In this document: positions 30,807 to 41,819 of the stretch, in pieces
How the letters are laid out: every line of letters starts with the position of its first letter
How positions within the stretch are numbered: the first letter of the stretch is position 1
From: Dermanyssus gallinae
Lineage: Eukaryota > Arthropoda > Arachnida > Mesostigmata > Dermanyssidae
Assembly: GCA_003439945.1 (NCBI GenBank)
Contig: QVRM01002037.1
Location: forward strand, 87,001 to 151,000
DNA: 64,000 bases
Direction of reading: 5' to 3'
Notes under the pieces: model-generated
The model's database searches: none
What the model was told of the DNA's origin: nothing
What the model saw: only the letters and a program-made list of their open reading frames with translations
Program-made: the position numbers and the translations under genes

Positions 30807-31160
30807 GCTGCTGCTGCTTTGTTGTTGTTGCTGCTCTTGTTGTTGTTGTTGTTGTTGTTGCTGCTGCTGCTACTGTTGTTGTTGTTTGTTGGTCTCATGT
30901 TGAGGTTGTGGACGATTGCTTGTAACAACGAGATGCACGTTCCATAATGTATGTGCTCGGTTGACGCTAGTGTCGTCTCACCAGGCTGTATGCGACGATG
31001 CTGGTTCTGTGGCTGGTGACGACGGTTCCTTGGTCGTTGGTGGTTGGTGCGCGTTGGGTAGGATTCGGTTTACTGCCGCTGTTGATTATCGACGGCGCAG
31101 CAATTATTTGCAATTCTGTTGCTGCTACACTGTATCTAACGTTGTCACAACAGCCTATGT
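30040..31160. repeat. Complex repeat related to 39.8-41.8 kb
   Basis: Contains GCGTAAGGTCTGAC (30216), a CGAATCTTC...GCTGATTGGTCGG block (30353-30424), GGTGGTGCACG (30548) and CTGTTGCTGCTACACTGT (31119). All recur in the same order around 39906-40320 and 41332-41640. The central part is expanded into a (GTT/GCT)n array. No protein motif; open frames here are trinucleotide artefacts. Confidence 0.6.
30564..30893. repeat. Long (GTT)n/(GCT)n microsatellite with higher-order units
   Basis: About 330 bp of TTG/CTG triplets. A segment including GTTAGGGTTGTTGTTGTTGC followed by CTG triplets is repeated at about 30667 and 30710, showing expansion of a compound unit. Confidence 0.9.
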
Positions 31161-31891
31161 AAGTGGTCAAGTTCAACTGAAAATGTCCTGGGTACAACTT
31201 TCAATCTTTGCCGAACAGTCATCACCAGGCAGCATGTGTATAAATTCCAGAATTCCCGCGGCCGCGGAAAAACGTAAGTCCTCGACTGCGCCCTTCAGTC
31301 CGAGTTGATGCGTCTCTCTTTAAAATGTTGTTTAGCGTACCAGACGGGTGGCAGTAACTCAACCAGTCGTGCACACTGTTGTTCACATACTGTTCTAACG
31401 CTACCCCCACGACTTTCACTGCCAACGTTGGCATTTTAACACATCGGTCACTTCACTCATCAGGTCATTCAACGTTGTCGATGTGTATGTTGGACTGCGA
31501 ATATCGTGTTTGCCTAAAAAAAAAGAGGTACTCTACTTTCTTACTGACTTGCCGGACGCACACCGTCTCCCCCGTATACGGCCACCATCCGGCAATGACT
31601 ATCGGCTGGCTGAATTCCTTGGGCAGAAGAAAGTACTCAACCGGATACCGATCATAAATCTGATAGCTTATGGCTGCTCCCCAATTGCTAAACTTTGCAA
31701 TGTTAACGCCATGATATCTTCACATGCACTGCCGTGTCAATTAGACGAGGCGCTCAACTGTCTCCTGTCTTTCGCTTTATTTGCTACTACATTATCTCAG
31801 CGTGGCATATTCATATTTCAACCAAATTGTTTTTTACGGCGTTGTGTGCTTTTAAATTGGCTATATGAACACAAATAAAGTATGTACACAC

Positions 31892-31894
<3 letters not shown>
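31161..31894. other. No supportable gene
   Basis: Mixed-composition sequence with frames up to 131 codons on the plus strand (31483-31878) but no recognisable motif or splice context. Ends in (TA)n at 31895-31923. Confidence 0.4.
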
Positions 31895-31923
<29 letters not shown>

Positions 31924-31927
<4 letters not shown>

Positions 31928-32995
31928 GCGTTGCAAAAAATAAGCAACTGATGTTTTTGTGATAATTTCGGCTTGAATTCTTTGAATGGATTAAAATTTT
32001 TAATGCATGATGTACATGACGAACCACGAGTATGGGGTTTATTTCGTTGCAATCTCAGAATCGATTCATACAAAAAATAAAAGTGTGAAAAAACAGTGTT
32101 GCAAAATATGAGTAACAATAACATGCTAACAACACAGTTCTTGTTTGTAGAAGATAGTTGATACTACAGCTGACATATGATCCCGGGCATCAAATGTCAG
32201 GAATATTGTCTAGCTAAATCAATCGTTTTATTGCTGCAAAATATTCTACAACTCCGTCGTTGTTCCGGACTAACGTCGAAACTTATGTTTAAACCATGGG
32301 CCGTACAAAGGATCTCTCGGATAACGAAAAGACAGGAATTGAGGCACCATCAGCAGGTTCTTACACCCTGGAGTGAGCCAAAGGTGCAATTCTAATAGCG
32401 GGGCGTAAGCCTGTTTTGACTATTCGAGATCGGCGTAAGATCATACAGTTGGCTACACATGATCAATGGTCTTCTTTCAGGATCTTTATACTATAATCTT
32501 TTTTCAAGAACAAGGAGTGCCACGTTTTGACTGGCCGGCATTGAGTCCAGACCGGAATTCCATCGAAAATCTTTGAGGACATTTGGTGAAGCAGATTTAC
32601 GCAAATTGTCGACAATATAATAATTTGTCGGACCTTAAAAAGTTGTCCAGCAAGCATGGACTGATATTTCACTTTTGTACGTACAACAGCTCATTAACTC
32701 TATGAAAGACCGAGTTTACTATTTGATTCAGAAGAAGGGACGAAAAACCCGTTTCTAGAATAGAATATGTAGTATCAAGTAAGTCATACAGCCCTGCTAA
32801 GAATCGAATACTCCGTAAGGCGTTATTGTAAGTAATATTTTGTTACACTATTTTTCACTTTCTATTTTCTGTACGAAATTAACACCATACTAGTGGTTCG
32901 TCATGAACATCATGCTTAAAATTTCAGGCCATTCACATAAATCAAGCCGAAATTATCACAAAAAATCATGAGTTGCTATTTTTTGCAACGCACTT
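31924..32995 (+). mobile_element. Tc1-like DNA transposon, copy 3
   Basis: Bounded by TA at 31922-31923 and 32996-32997, with AAGTGCGTTGC termini in inverted orientation, same family as 8727-9960. It is 1072 bp with large internal deletions. TA tracts lie outside both ends. Confidence 0.9.
32340..32760 (+). pseudogene. Tc1-type transposase remnant
   Basis: Plus-strand translation gives QGVPRFDWPALSPDRNSIEN (about 32509-32568), the block with the catalytic Glu, then a stop and HLVKQIYANCRQYNN. A short N-terminal stretch with the helix-turn-helix precedes it (about 32285-32460). The part with the first two catalytic Asp residues is deleted. Inactive. Confidence 0.8.
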
Positions 32996-33017
32996 TATTA
33001 TATATATATATATTATA

Positions 33018-33322
33018 TATCGGGTACCCGTACAGGTTTTATCCCCTTGCCTTCGAGACCCTTGGCGGACCCGGTCCATCCACTCGAAGTTTGCTACAAA
33101 AGGTCGGGAAACGCCTGATTCTAGCCAGCGGAGACAAACGAGCGGGTGATTTTCTCAGACAGCGCCTGTCGCTGGATGTGCAACGGGGCAATGCGGCCTC
33201 GGTTCAGGGCACTCTCCAGAAATGGCTGGTCCCTACACTGGACCCCTCGTAACGGTGCACACGTTCGCAGGGACCCATGTGTCATGTTCCCACCCTGAAT
33301 GATTAATTGCATTGAATAAATG

Positions 33323-33325
<3 letters not shown>
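33018..33325 (+). mobile_element. Family-2 RLE retrotransposon, 3'-terminal fragment
   Basis: The frame to 33252 encodes LAFETLGGPG and then LRQRLSLDVQRGNAASVQGT, the C-terminus of the family-2 protein (compare LRQRLDFKVQRENPASVGGT on the minus strand at about 35600). A 3' tail with TTGAATAAATGAAC follows and ends in (TA)n at 33326. It is 5' truncated next to a TA tract (33000-33017). Confidence 0.75.

Positions 33326-33382
<57 letters not shown>
33326..33382. repeat. (TA)n tract
   Basis: About 28 TA units between the family-2 tail and the 3' end of copy B. Confidence 0.85.
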
Positions 33383-33383
<1 letters not shown>

Positions 33384-33399
33384 TACATTTATTTTTTTA

Positions 33400-35455
33400 A
33401 TTTATTTAAAATTTACCCCGTTTGGGTATGTAAATACGAACATGATATATATAACAAACATGGTCAGATGAATTATGAGCATTCTCGCTGAAGCTGAGAA
33501 AGCGACACGGATTCCGTACAATCAGGTAGGTGGTAGAGGGGACATGGACCGCCACAACGACGGCATTTGCAGCCCTCGTTGGGTTCATGAAACCCAGCAG
33601 ACCGGCATAGTAGATGATGAAATCCGTGAACACTGTCGCGAGTAGTGAGGTGACGACATGGCCGGAGAGAGTTCTTCCAGGCCTGGTTAGTCATAGCTGG
33701 TGATAGATCAAATTCTCTGGGTATTAGAGGCAATTTTTGAGAATACTTATGCCGAAACGTTTCTGGAGCGACTGTCTGCGGCAAATTGAAGCGGTCTACG
33801 AGTTCATCAATAAATTATATTGAACCCGCGAGCATGCACACTAATCTGTTGCGCGAATTGACCGAAGGCCAAGTACTCGCTTCGAGAAAGCTGGCTTCAC
33901 CCAATCCAACTGTCGTAACTGCGAAGTTCTAAAATGTTTCCATGTCACTTGAATACCGTAAGCAGCTACGGATGCCACTTTGAGCGTAAATATTGTTATG
34001 GCCGTCCGAACGGACAACTGTGTTGGGTTTCTGATACCCGCTGCCGAAATAAGCGCTTTTCTACAACGCTCAGTTACATGTTGTGAAAATGTTGTACCTC
34101 GAGACGAGAAAAATACCCCGAAGTAGCAAAAGGTCTCCACAAACTGAACTTGCTCACCGTGAAATTGCAGTTTATCTGCGCAGGCTTGTTGCTCACCACG
34201 CCGAAACTTAATAGCCTTGGTTTTTGACACGTTTACTATGCGGCCATTCTGCGAGAAATATTCATCAAGTGTGCAAAGAGCAGCCTGCAGGTCAGTACGG
34301 ATTCTGCTGAATATTGCCTGATCATCTGCGTGAGCAGGGCCATGACCGTTGAGTGCCGCTCTTTCATGATGCGTGGCAGATCACTGAGTAACGTTATAAA
34401 TAGCAATGGGCTGAGATTGTTGCCTTGTGGATACCCAGTCGTGTGGTCAAACGTGTTATGCTCGCACACACCATCATCGAGGATCATTTGGTTTGCCCTC
34501 AGAAGTGCGCAGAGTAGAGTGAGCATTCGCGGTCCAACTCCAGCCTGTCCCAACTTCATTTGAAACAATGTCACGGGGTGCGATGCCGAAGGCAGATTTT
34601 AAATCAATAAAAACCGCGGACAGAGAGAGTTTTTTTCCGGTTTATTGAGATAGTGATCTGCTCAAGAAGTACTTTGCAGGCTGAGGTAGTGGAACGCCCG
34701 GTCCTGAAGCCATGCTGCTCATCTGGAAGAAACTCCAGTGCTGTTAGAAAATCCGTGAGACGTCTTGTCAGTATGCTTGAGAGTAGTTTGTAGACATAAC
34801 TTCTTTTTGATATCGGCCGCCACGAGGCAGGGTCCGAAGGATCTCCTTTTTCTTTTGAAATTACTTTAAGAAGGCATTTATACAACTTGGCTGGCAGAGC
34901 GCCCTCAGAGAGGCATCTTAATAGGGAGCTTGAGAGCCACGGGGATATGTTTCTTAATCCCCGTCAGTAAGACATGGAAAACCGGCCCTTCATATGTCAC
35001 ACAATCTGGAGGGGCTGAAGTTGCAAAAATGTCAATTGTTGCGCATCCCGTTCTGCCCATAGAGCGAACCCGTTGCAGGTTGGCATTAGCATAATAAGTG
35101 GGGGTGCCTCTATCGGTACACATCCACAAACCGTATGCATCGAGTGACTCTAACAGAGCGGCAGTCCGTTCACTCGGGGGTCTTGCTCTAGCCGATAATT
35201 AAGATCCCCAGCTTGTCTGTCCAACGTCAACGAAGCTCATAGCAATGCTAATCTTCTCCAGTAATTGGTCTGTACTGTCACCGCTTCCCGAGTTAGCACT
35301 GCTGTACATGGCAATCAACAAAAGTGTGGATGACGAAAGGACTATAACATTATTCTCTGAGTAGAGCAGGTTCATGTTTCCAAGGCGAGCAGTAAGGACA
35401 GATACGCCACCTGTGGGACGACCGCGAGCGACTCATTGAGAGCAACAGTAAAAAC
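33400..35455 (-). mobile_element. CR1-like APE-type element, 5'-truncated (copy B)
   Basis: Minus-strand order: endonuclease C-terminal part (35290-34905), RT (34885-33841) and C-terminal CCHC region (33784-33473). It is the same family as copies A, C and D. The 5' end is cut inside the endonuclease, adjacent to the 3' end of a family-2 element at about 35460. No clear TSD. Confidence 0.8.
33473..35129 (-). pseudogene. Endonuclease end, RT and CCHC finger of copy B
   Basis: Endonuclease end: MCTDRGTPTYYANANLQRVR, with TIDIFATSAP. RT entry: GDPSDPASWRPISKRSYVYK (family SDPxSWRxI), LPDEQHGFRTGRSTTSACK, then in a second frame TTGYPQGNNLSPLLF (34450). The active-site YADD is lost in a frameshifted stretch near 34320. 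The C-terminus has CKCRRCGGPCPLYHLPDC, the cysteine-histidine motif shared with copies A, C and D. At least three frame breaks. Confidence 0.8.
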
Positions 35456-35539
35456 TATAACATTTATTAAGAATACGAATGGAGCGACATTTGTATCCGG
35501 AGCACGTGTGCACTGGGAATATCTCATATAGAGTGGGTT

Positions 35540-37938
35540 AGGACTACCTCAGCAGCGTGCCGCCGACGGACGCCGGGTTCTCGCGTTGGACTTTGAAATC
35601 GAGGCGCTGTCTCAAGAAAGCCGCAATCTCTTGTCTCCGGTTGCGAGGTTTAGCTGCTCGCCGACTCTATGGAGAAGTTTGCGAGTGAGGCTGCGTGGGC
35701 CGCCTAAGGTCTCAAACGCTAGCGGTTGAAACTCATGTGGGTAACCTATTGAGGCGTATTGCGAGCTTCCCCGTCTCGGCTAGACTACCGGCGTGGCCTG
35801 CCGAGATCGGCCCGCCACCGACCATTGAAGGTGCTAATGAGTTGGTGACAGTGGCATCCCAGACAAGCATCCTGCCCCTACTTGGGGGGCCCCTACTTGG
35901 AAAAAATGCTTTTACGCACACCTAAAGCAGGTAGTGGGGGACTCGATGCCGATGTTGTTGGCATAATACCCACTAAAAACCTCTCACCTAAATGGCCTCA
36001 GGAAGAAGCGAGTAGCTGTAACCATTATTTATTACTACTTCAACAACCCCTACAACCTGCCCCTACTGAAGGAAGTAAGAGTCATCCCATCCGGGCGCTT
36101 GCCATCGTTGGCGGAGAGGCCCTGAGGCTCTAGAATGCAAGGGAAACCACTTGACCAAAGCGCTCGGCCGAAGGTGTCGTTAATAGGCATGCCTGGCCCG
36201 CCGTCCCGCACTCATGATGCACGATAACCCGTGATGAGCTAATTCGTCCACGGGGTGGCCACATATACACTGATGAGGAAAGACTAGATTACATCCGAGA
36301 CAAAACCCCACCCCGATTCGGGTTGTTTCGTTGTCCAGGAGGGTGCCCAGTAGGGGCACTTGGAAGTGCATGCAACCAGGCTCCAGATCCTTTAGCAGCG
36401 ACCGCTCGAAGGCGAGCCTTTGTGAAGTCGTTGATAGCGCCCGCGAGTAAGCCGCTATACGCTTCGTCGTATAAGAATGTGCTCCAGTCATATTGGCTTG
36501 AAGGGTTATCCGGAGCGTCCCTGCAAACTATCTTTAGCTCCACGTACAGGTGTGTCTGGTGTTACTTATACTGACATATGCCGGCCTCGTCTTATAGTGC
36601 GATGACGTTGTTCTCGGATCGGAAGAGGGAGGAAACTATCGCTGGCCCTGCAGAGACGAGCGGATCCGGGACTCCCAGACCCCCCTTTGGGATTGATTAA
36701 GGAGAGTCTCAAGGGCGTTTAGAGTTAACTCGTTCAATGAACGCAGATCGTCCAACTGCTCGGTTAGATCAGCTCCGAGAAGAAGGTAGGTGACCCTCGT
36801 AGCTGGGAACGACGATCGAAGTAAAAAGAGCGCGCGGTGAGCGCCGAGTGGCGCCGACGTCCTTAAACTTGTCCGAGTCCTTCTGGTCGGAGGAGGACTC
36901 CCGCGCAATAAAGCTTGAAGGATGCGAAGGTCCGGGGCTTGTGCCGTATCACCTGTAACATAGATCTTGCATTTCTTAGGATTCTGTTCTAAACCCGAGG
37001 TCTTTTGAGAATCATGCACGCGCCGAATGTCGTCGGCAACCACGTCCACATCGCCCTCCAGCACGCCGTCATCCAGATACCAAATGTTTAGTGGGCTTTT
37101 AAGAGAGTCAACTGGCTCTTTGATGCTCAGGCAAAACAGAGGGGGAGCCAAAGGATCACCCTGTTGCAGCCCCGTAACCGAAGCTATAAGATCATCTTGT
37201 AGGGTCAGGTAAGAAGCGGTGCGGTACGCTTGATTGACGTAGTGCGTCAGCTGTGGGCAGTGTGTCCCGACAGCCTTCAAGAGATGATCTCGTCTTACAG
37301 TAATGAATGCGTTCTTGAAATCAAGTTTCACGAGGACCCCAGGAAGCGTGCGTGAATCGATGAAAGCTCGGGCGGCATGCACCGCGGCCTCAGTCCCAAG
37401 ACTGGTATGGTAAAGCCAAGCTGGTAAGGGCCCGTCTCCTCGCCAATCCCAACTCTGGTCCGATTACAGGCAATCTTTGCGGCTAGCCTGCGTAAGGTGA
37501 AAAAACAGGCAATCGGCCTCACTGACCTGTCTTTCTTCTGTAAGATTATAGGCAGCAGTTACGATGGAGAGGCGCCCCACAGAAGTAAATCGACGACTTT
37601 GCCATCGCGCCCGCCAGCCGACCGGCTGTATCCCCCAGAGTCGGAGATAGTAAATCCATTAGCAGTCGGGATCTTATGAGGCCAAGACCCCCGGCGGAAC
37701 TCCTTGAAAAACTTTTGATCGCGGCTACAACTTCTTCCCCTGACGTGGTGCAAGAAAGTGAAAGGCTGGGAGGGACAGGCCAGTATAGGTCTGGTGGGGC
37801 CGGAGGGTGTTTGGCTGCTATATGCCTCGTGAGCTCTCTTATTGTGTATTGTTCGTTACATAGTAGGCAGGCTATTCGCTGTGAGTGAGTCGATGACCCT
37901 GACCCGCCACTGGCTATATTACTGGCGTCCTGTTCCAT
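35540..37938 (-). pseudogene. Family-2 ORF2: C2H2 finger, RT (YLDD), RLE-like endonuclease
   Basis: The start at 37938 is an ATG two bases after the ORF1 stop. The finger is CLLCNEQYTIRELTRHIAAKH. RT: RPIACFFTLRRLAAKIA (37519), LVKLDFKNAFITVRRD (37330), TGLQQGDPLAPPLFCL (37190) and NIWYLDDGVLEGD (37080), with intact catalytic residues. C-terminal: CICGHPVDELAHHGLSC then RRARHAY, LEPQGLSANDGKRPDGMTL (36110), and after the nested insertion GRMLVWDATVTNSLAPS (35880). E, PD and D spaced in this way fit a PD-(D/E)XK nuclease as in RLE elements. The chain closes with LRQRLDFKVQRENPASVGGT. At least four frameshifts. The finger His-Lys-His is fused directly to KHPPAPPDLYW, suggesting an internal deletion relative to the copy at 59.1 kb. 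Confidence 0.8.
35893..36012 (-). mobile_element. Short insertion resembling an R1/I-type 3' UTR
   Basis: On the minus strand: TTTTTAGTGGGTATTATGCC, then CATCGAGTCCCCCACTACC and GTGCGTAAAAGCATTTTTTC. It splits the family-2 RLE domain between KRPDG and LVWDAT. The same module occurs at 57868-57998, 62522-62652, 49858-49956 and 43770-43870. Confidence 0.6.
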
Positions 37939-37940
37939 TA

Positions 37941-39255
37941 TTACTGCATTATATGTTTAAGGCTCTTCAACATCGGCAGTAGCTGCAGGAGGGGTTCTAA
38001 AACCACCATTAAGGCATTAAGCTGACCCAACAGGTCGAGACCGCCCCCTAATACGACTTGCGACAACTGAATTACAGCATCGGCCGTGGCGAGGATAGGC
38101 ATTGCGGGTCTAGGTGCTCGACGTACTGCGGCACGGGTTAATCGGCGCCGTGGGGCGAGCGTCCCCTTGTTGGAGTAGGATCTTCCCGAGCGTTTCTTGT
38201 GCTTCTTGGCGGGGAATGGCCTCGGTGCAGGCAGTAGCAGCTGCGGGTCAGGGTCCTCGGGCGACTGTGAAATACCGCGGACAACGTTGGCGTACGAGGT
38301 TGCCTCGTAAGTAGGTTGCCCACCTGGATGTTGCGGCGGGGTGCTTGATTGCAATGTGGGGTTTGGCCGACTGCTGGTAATCTCAGCAGCCGGGTACGTT
38401 ACTCGAACCTGCTGCAGAGTTCTGGCATCGTTCGACAGAGTTCGAGAAATAATCTGTTTCTCTCTTTGAGATAGATCAGACGGGGGCAGGATGCCGACTG
38501 GACGGGTCAGCTCCCCGACAGTTGATACACCGCGTTTCATTTGTGCAACTTGTGGCAAGGTGGCCTAAGTTGCCGCATTTTCTGCAGACCTGCTGTTGTG
38601 TGCACCGTTCTGCGAAGTGTCCAGGTCGTAGGCAGTTGTGGCACAACCTAGGCTGGTCGGGTTCGAGCACGACCTGGCGCGACTGAAATCCCAAGAATAT
38701 TGATGTGGGGGGGTTGTCGGGCAAACAACAGAATCACCTTACGCAGAGGGATCCTAGCCCCGGACTGAAACCGCGTAAGTCGCTTTACATGGATGACCCC
38801 TAGCGGTGCTAATTTCCAGGAGTGAACCCTCGGGAAAATCTGTTTTAGCACCTTCCGTCGTCTCTTTTCTTCTAATGATTACTTTGAACGCACCCATCGA
38901 TCTTTTCGATAAATCCTCTTTAAGTTTTTTCAGGTTTCGTTGTTCTTTCAAATAAGCCTTTTTTCCTTCGGGATGTCACCGTCACAAATCCATCAGTCGA
39001 GGTCTTCTCCTGAGTTTCGGCTTTGCTTTCTGGCGGCGAAGCTGGCTTTTTCCGCTTGGCGCCCATGCTTGGCTTGTGTGCCGGGTTCGTCTCGCATGGA
39101 ACATACGTGTCCATCGTCGAGGTCGATTCGACGTTCTCGGTCGTTCCCTTTGGTGGATATTTGTTGGACGCCGGCACGGAGAACGCGCACTGTCGCAGGC
39201 GAGCTATATCCAAAGTAGATAGAGGCGACGGCCCTCCCGAACTGCCGGATGGCAT
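37941..39255 (-). pseudogene. Family-2 ORF1, gag-like with three CCHC-type knuckles
   Basis: The N-terminal part (39255-38920) is Ser/Pro/Lys rich. EQRNLKKLKEDLSKRSMGAF (about 38950) begins a conserved domain also seen at 58.0 kb. Zinc knuckles at about 38660-38540 read CHNCLRPGHFAERC, CRKCGNLGHLATSC and a degenerate CINCRGADPSSRH. A basic region and a hydrophobic C-terminus (LNALMVVLEPLLQLLPML) follow. Two or three frameshifts are present. In other elements such proteins package the RNA; that role is inferred here. Confidence 0.75.
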
Positions 39256-39369
39256 CTAAGGAGAGAGTTCTCGCAGAAAACAACTAAATTAACATAGTGG
39301 TACTCACTAGTACGCTCCCACTAGCATTGGTGAAAAAAAATCGATAAAAAAAGACACATACGAGTACAC

Positions 39370-39432
39370 ACTTCGCGGGTTTCGAACCGAGGCCGTTTGG
39401 CCGGCGAACGCCTGCGCTACCACCTCGGCTTT
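39370..39432 (-). repeat. tRNA-like sequence
   Basis: Minus strand: A-box-like GAGGTGGTAGCGCAGG (39421-39406 region) and B box GGTTCGAAACC (39380-39391 region) around CGCCGGCCAAACGGCC. Stems are incomplete, so it is probably a tRNA-derived SINE head or relic. Confidence 0.45.
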
Positions 39433-39458
39433 GTTGTCTGTTGCCACCACAGCACGCC

Positions 39459-39459
<1 letters not shown>

Positions 39460-39497
<38 letters not shown>

Positions 39498-39511
39498 TTT
39501 TATATATATAC

Positions 39512-39554
<43 letters not shown>

Positions 39555-39699
39555 TTTTATATATATACAGATATACATATATATATATATATATACATAC
39601 ACGTTTATTTCACCAGAAATTGGTAGATATTACCTAAAATTCATTTCGGAAAATAACACATTTCATTACTGCATGCATCGACTACCACGAATATGTATA

Positions 39700-39742
<43 letters not shown>
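39460..39742. repeat. (TA)n array with repeated TAGATTTTATATATATACAG units
   Basis: Several TA tracts. A compound unit with AGATTTTATATATATACAGA occurs twice (about 39495 and 39553). A further TA tract lies at 39704-39738. Open frames here are Tyr/Ile artefacts. Confidence 0.85.
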
Positions 39743-39789
39743 GTTTTGGGGGATACACTTAGTTAATTATTAACATACTAAAAATATTG

Positions 39790-41810
39790 ATAAGATACTG
39801 TAACGTTGTCTCGTTACGCTAAATTAACTGGGATGTTATGACAAGGCGGCTACTACAACGCGAGTGACTCGGGACAATGAGTGATAACACACACACACAC
39901 ACACAGCGTAAGGTCTGACTCGCATTGTTGCCGGACGGAAAATACGTTCCTGGTATCCTTCTCGCGGGCAATTTATTTGGTCAAGCGGTCGCCGTAGCAT
40001 TCGTCTAGTAATAAGGTTAAAAAGTTGACTCGAATCTTCGACGTCGCTGATTAGTCGGCTGTGGTGCACGTGCTTTATAGCGTCAACTAGTGGTCTCCTT
40101 GGTCTTCACGTCGCGTGTGTATGGGATTGAATGCCAGAATGGCCTACGAGTGTCGTCAGTTATTATCGGTGGCGTAGGTCGTTGCGGGTCACATCGGCCT
40201 GGGTGTTCGATTGGTCGTCTACTGACGTCGTAACTGATTGGTCTACTGATGTCGCCAGCCATCGGCGTCTCCGTGACTGGCTGTTGTTCTGTTGCTACGC
40301 TGTGGTTAACTTCGCGTAACTACAAACTGCGCACCGCCCCCCCCCCCCACCTCTCCTCGGACTGCCTTGTCCCGAGCCAACTGTGGCAGTCTGTGTCTGG
40401 TTATGGAACACACGGACAGCTTTCGTGTGTTGGGATCTCGGGAGGTTGCTCTGTGCGGCCGGGTCGGTGTGGTGGTCGTGGTCGTTGATTCGTAATGGTC
40501 GGTACTCTCCTCGGCGACTGTAGTCGGTGGTTGGACGATAACGCTCTCTCTCTCTCTCTCTCTCTCAATCCGTCTCTCTCTCTCTCTCCCCCGTCTCTCA
40601 TCGAGGGAGGAGGTGATGTTGGACGAGGTCGGTGTCGGCTGCACGGTAAGTGGATCGGTTACGGTGGTACGATGAGGTCGCCTGGTCGTTTAATGAGTTT
40701 GACAGTTGATAGCAGTACGATGAGGACGGTGGGTCGGCTGTATGGTGAGGATGTCTGGACGGATGGCGGCGCCGGGCGGACGGCGTAAATCGTTTACTTG
40801 CGCGCTTAGATCGATCTGCACAACTTACCCGGGCGATTTTTACGCTTCGAAACCGGGCAGGTCTGAATGAATGCTGGTCATCGTGGTCGTGGCCATGGTC
40901 ATGGTCATGTTTAGGTCTTGTTCTGCGCAACTCACCGGGCGACGACGACGACGCCGCCGCCGCTCGTACGCTTTTCAACTAGCGAGAGCTGATAGCTGGT
41001 CGTCGTGGTTGAGTTTTGGACGTGCGGTCGCACTGGACTCACTGAACGGGGGAGGGGTTGGAGAGGTCTGGTTGGACTTTCAGTCGGTGGCGCTGTTCTG
41101 GTTGTTGCTGTTGCTGTTGGTCGTCGCGATCGGTTGCTCGTCCATAGTAGGTCGTGGTCTGGTGGCGATCGGTTGCTCGTCCATAGTAGGTCGTGGTGTG
41201 GTCGCGATCGGTTGCTATGTGCCTACTGCCATCGCCTGTCGTTGTCGTCAACTCGGTTGGTTCACCGCCCCTCTGGTCGAGGGAACCATAGCAGCAGCAG
41301 TATCTCCACCTAATGCTAAAAAGATGACTTTCGAATCTTCGACGTCGCTGATTGGTCGATGCGGTGGTGCACGCGGTGGTCCTATTGTCACCAGCACGCA
41401 ACTCAGCACTCTCCTTGGCTGCATCACGTTGCACATTGGATTGGATGCTTGCACATTGGCTTGGCTTACTGACGTCGTCAGTTATTATCGGTGGCATAGG
41501 TCGTCGTTGTGGTTCACATTGGGCTGAGTTTTGAATTGGTGGTCTGCTGACGCCACCAGCTGTTCATTCACCTAGCGTCCCAGTGACGGCCAGTTCTGCT
41601 TGTACTACGCTGTGGTCAACTTCGTTACAGTATCAAAATCAGTCGTTTCGATTCGACAACGACGGTGGGTGTGGACGTGGTTGTGTGTATGTGTGTGTGT
41701 GAGTGGCTGCTGCTCTTGGACAGTTACGCTAAATCTAGACTTTGGCGAAGACGAATCTGCAAGCATCCGCGAGCTTAGCAACCATTGAGACGTGACCCCC
41801 TCGTCGATTA
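39790..41810. repeat. Complex GC-rich repeat block with internal direct repeats
   Basis: Two diverged units of about 300 bp (40025-40325 and 41332-41636) share CGAATCTTCGACGTCGCTGA, GTCGTCAGTTATTATCGGTG and TACGCTGTGGT(T/C)AACTTCG. Also present: (AC)n at 39889-39904, a C-run at 40337-40345, (TC)n at 40541-40587, and a 41-bp tandem repeat at 41127-41214 (GCGATCGGTTGCTCGTCCAT...). Related to 30040-31160. No reliable gene. Confidence 0.65.
41127..41214. repeat. About 2.3 tandem copies of a 41-bp unit
   Basis: GCGATCGGTTGCTCGTCCAT followed by AGTAGGTCGTGGT is repeated at 41127 and 41167, with a partial third copy at 41206. Confidence 0.9.
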
Positions 41811-41819
41811 GCGTTCCTT

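Larger units (their letters stand above)
35462..39300 (-). mobile_element. Family-2 non-LTR retrotransposon, most complete copy
   Basis: Minus-strand order: gag-like ORF1 with CCHC knuckles (39255-37941), then ORF2 with C2H2 finger, RT with YLDD and a PD-(D/E)XK-like domain (37938-35540), then a 3' tail ending near 35462 with AATAAATG. ORF1 stop and ORF2 ATG are two bases apart. A short foreign 3'-UTR-like segment is inserted at about 35893-36012. Many small frame breaks but nearly full gene order. Boundaries lack a TSD. Confidence 0.8.

Noticed and set aside
30417..30947. Long open frames (poly-Val/Leu on plus, poly-Asn/Thr on minus)
   Set aside because: They are translations of the (GTT/GCT)n microsatellite in all frames; no start context or domain.
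31483..31878. 131-codon plus-strand frame
   Set aside because: No motif, splice context or relative in the window; consistent with chance openness.
39397..39762. Tyr/Ile repeat proteins
   Set aside because: Translation of (TA)n tracts.
41127..41214. CRISPR-like repeat
   Set aside because: Contiguous tandem units of 41 bp without spacers in a eukaryotic sequence.
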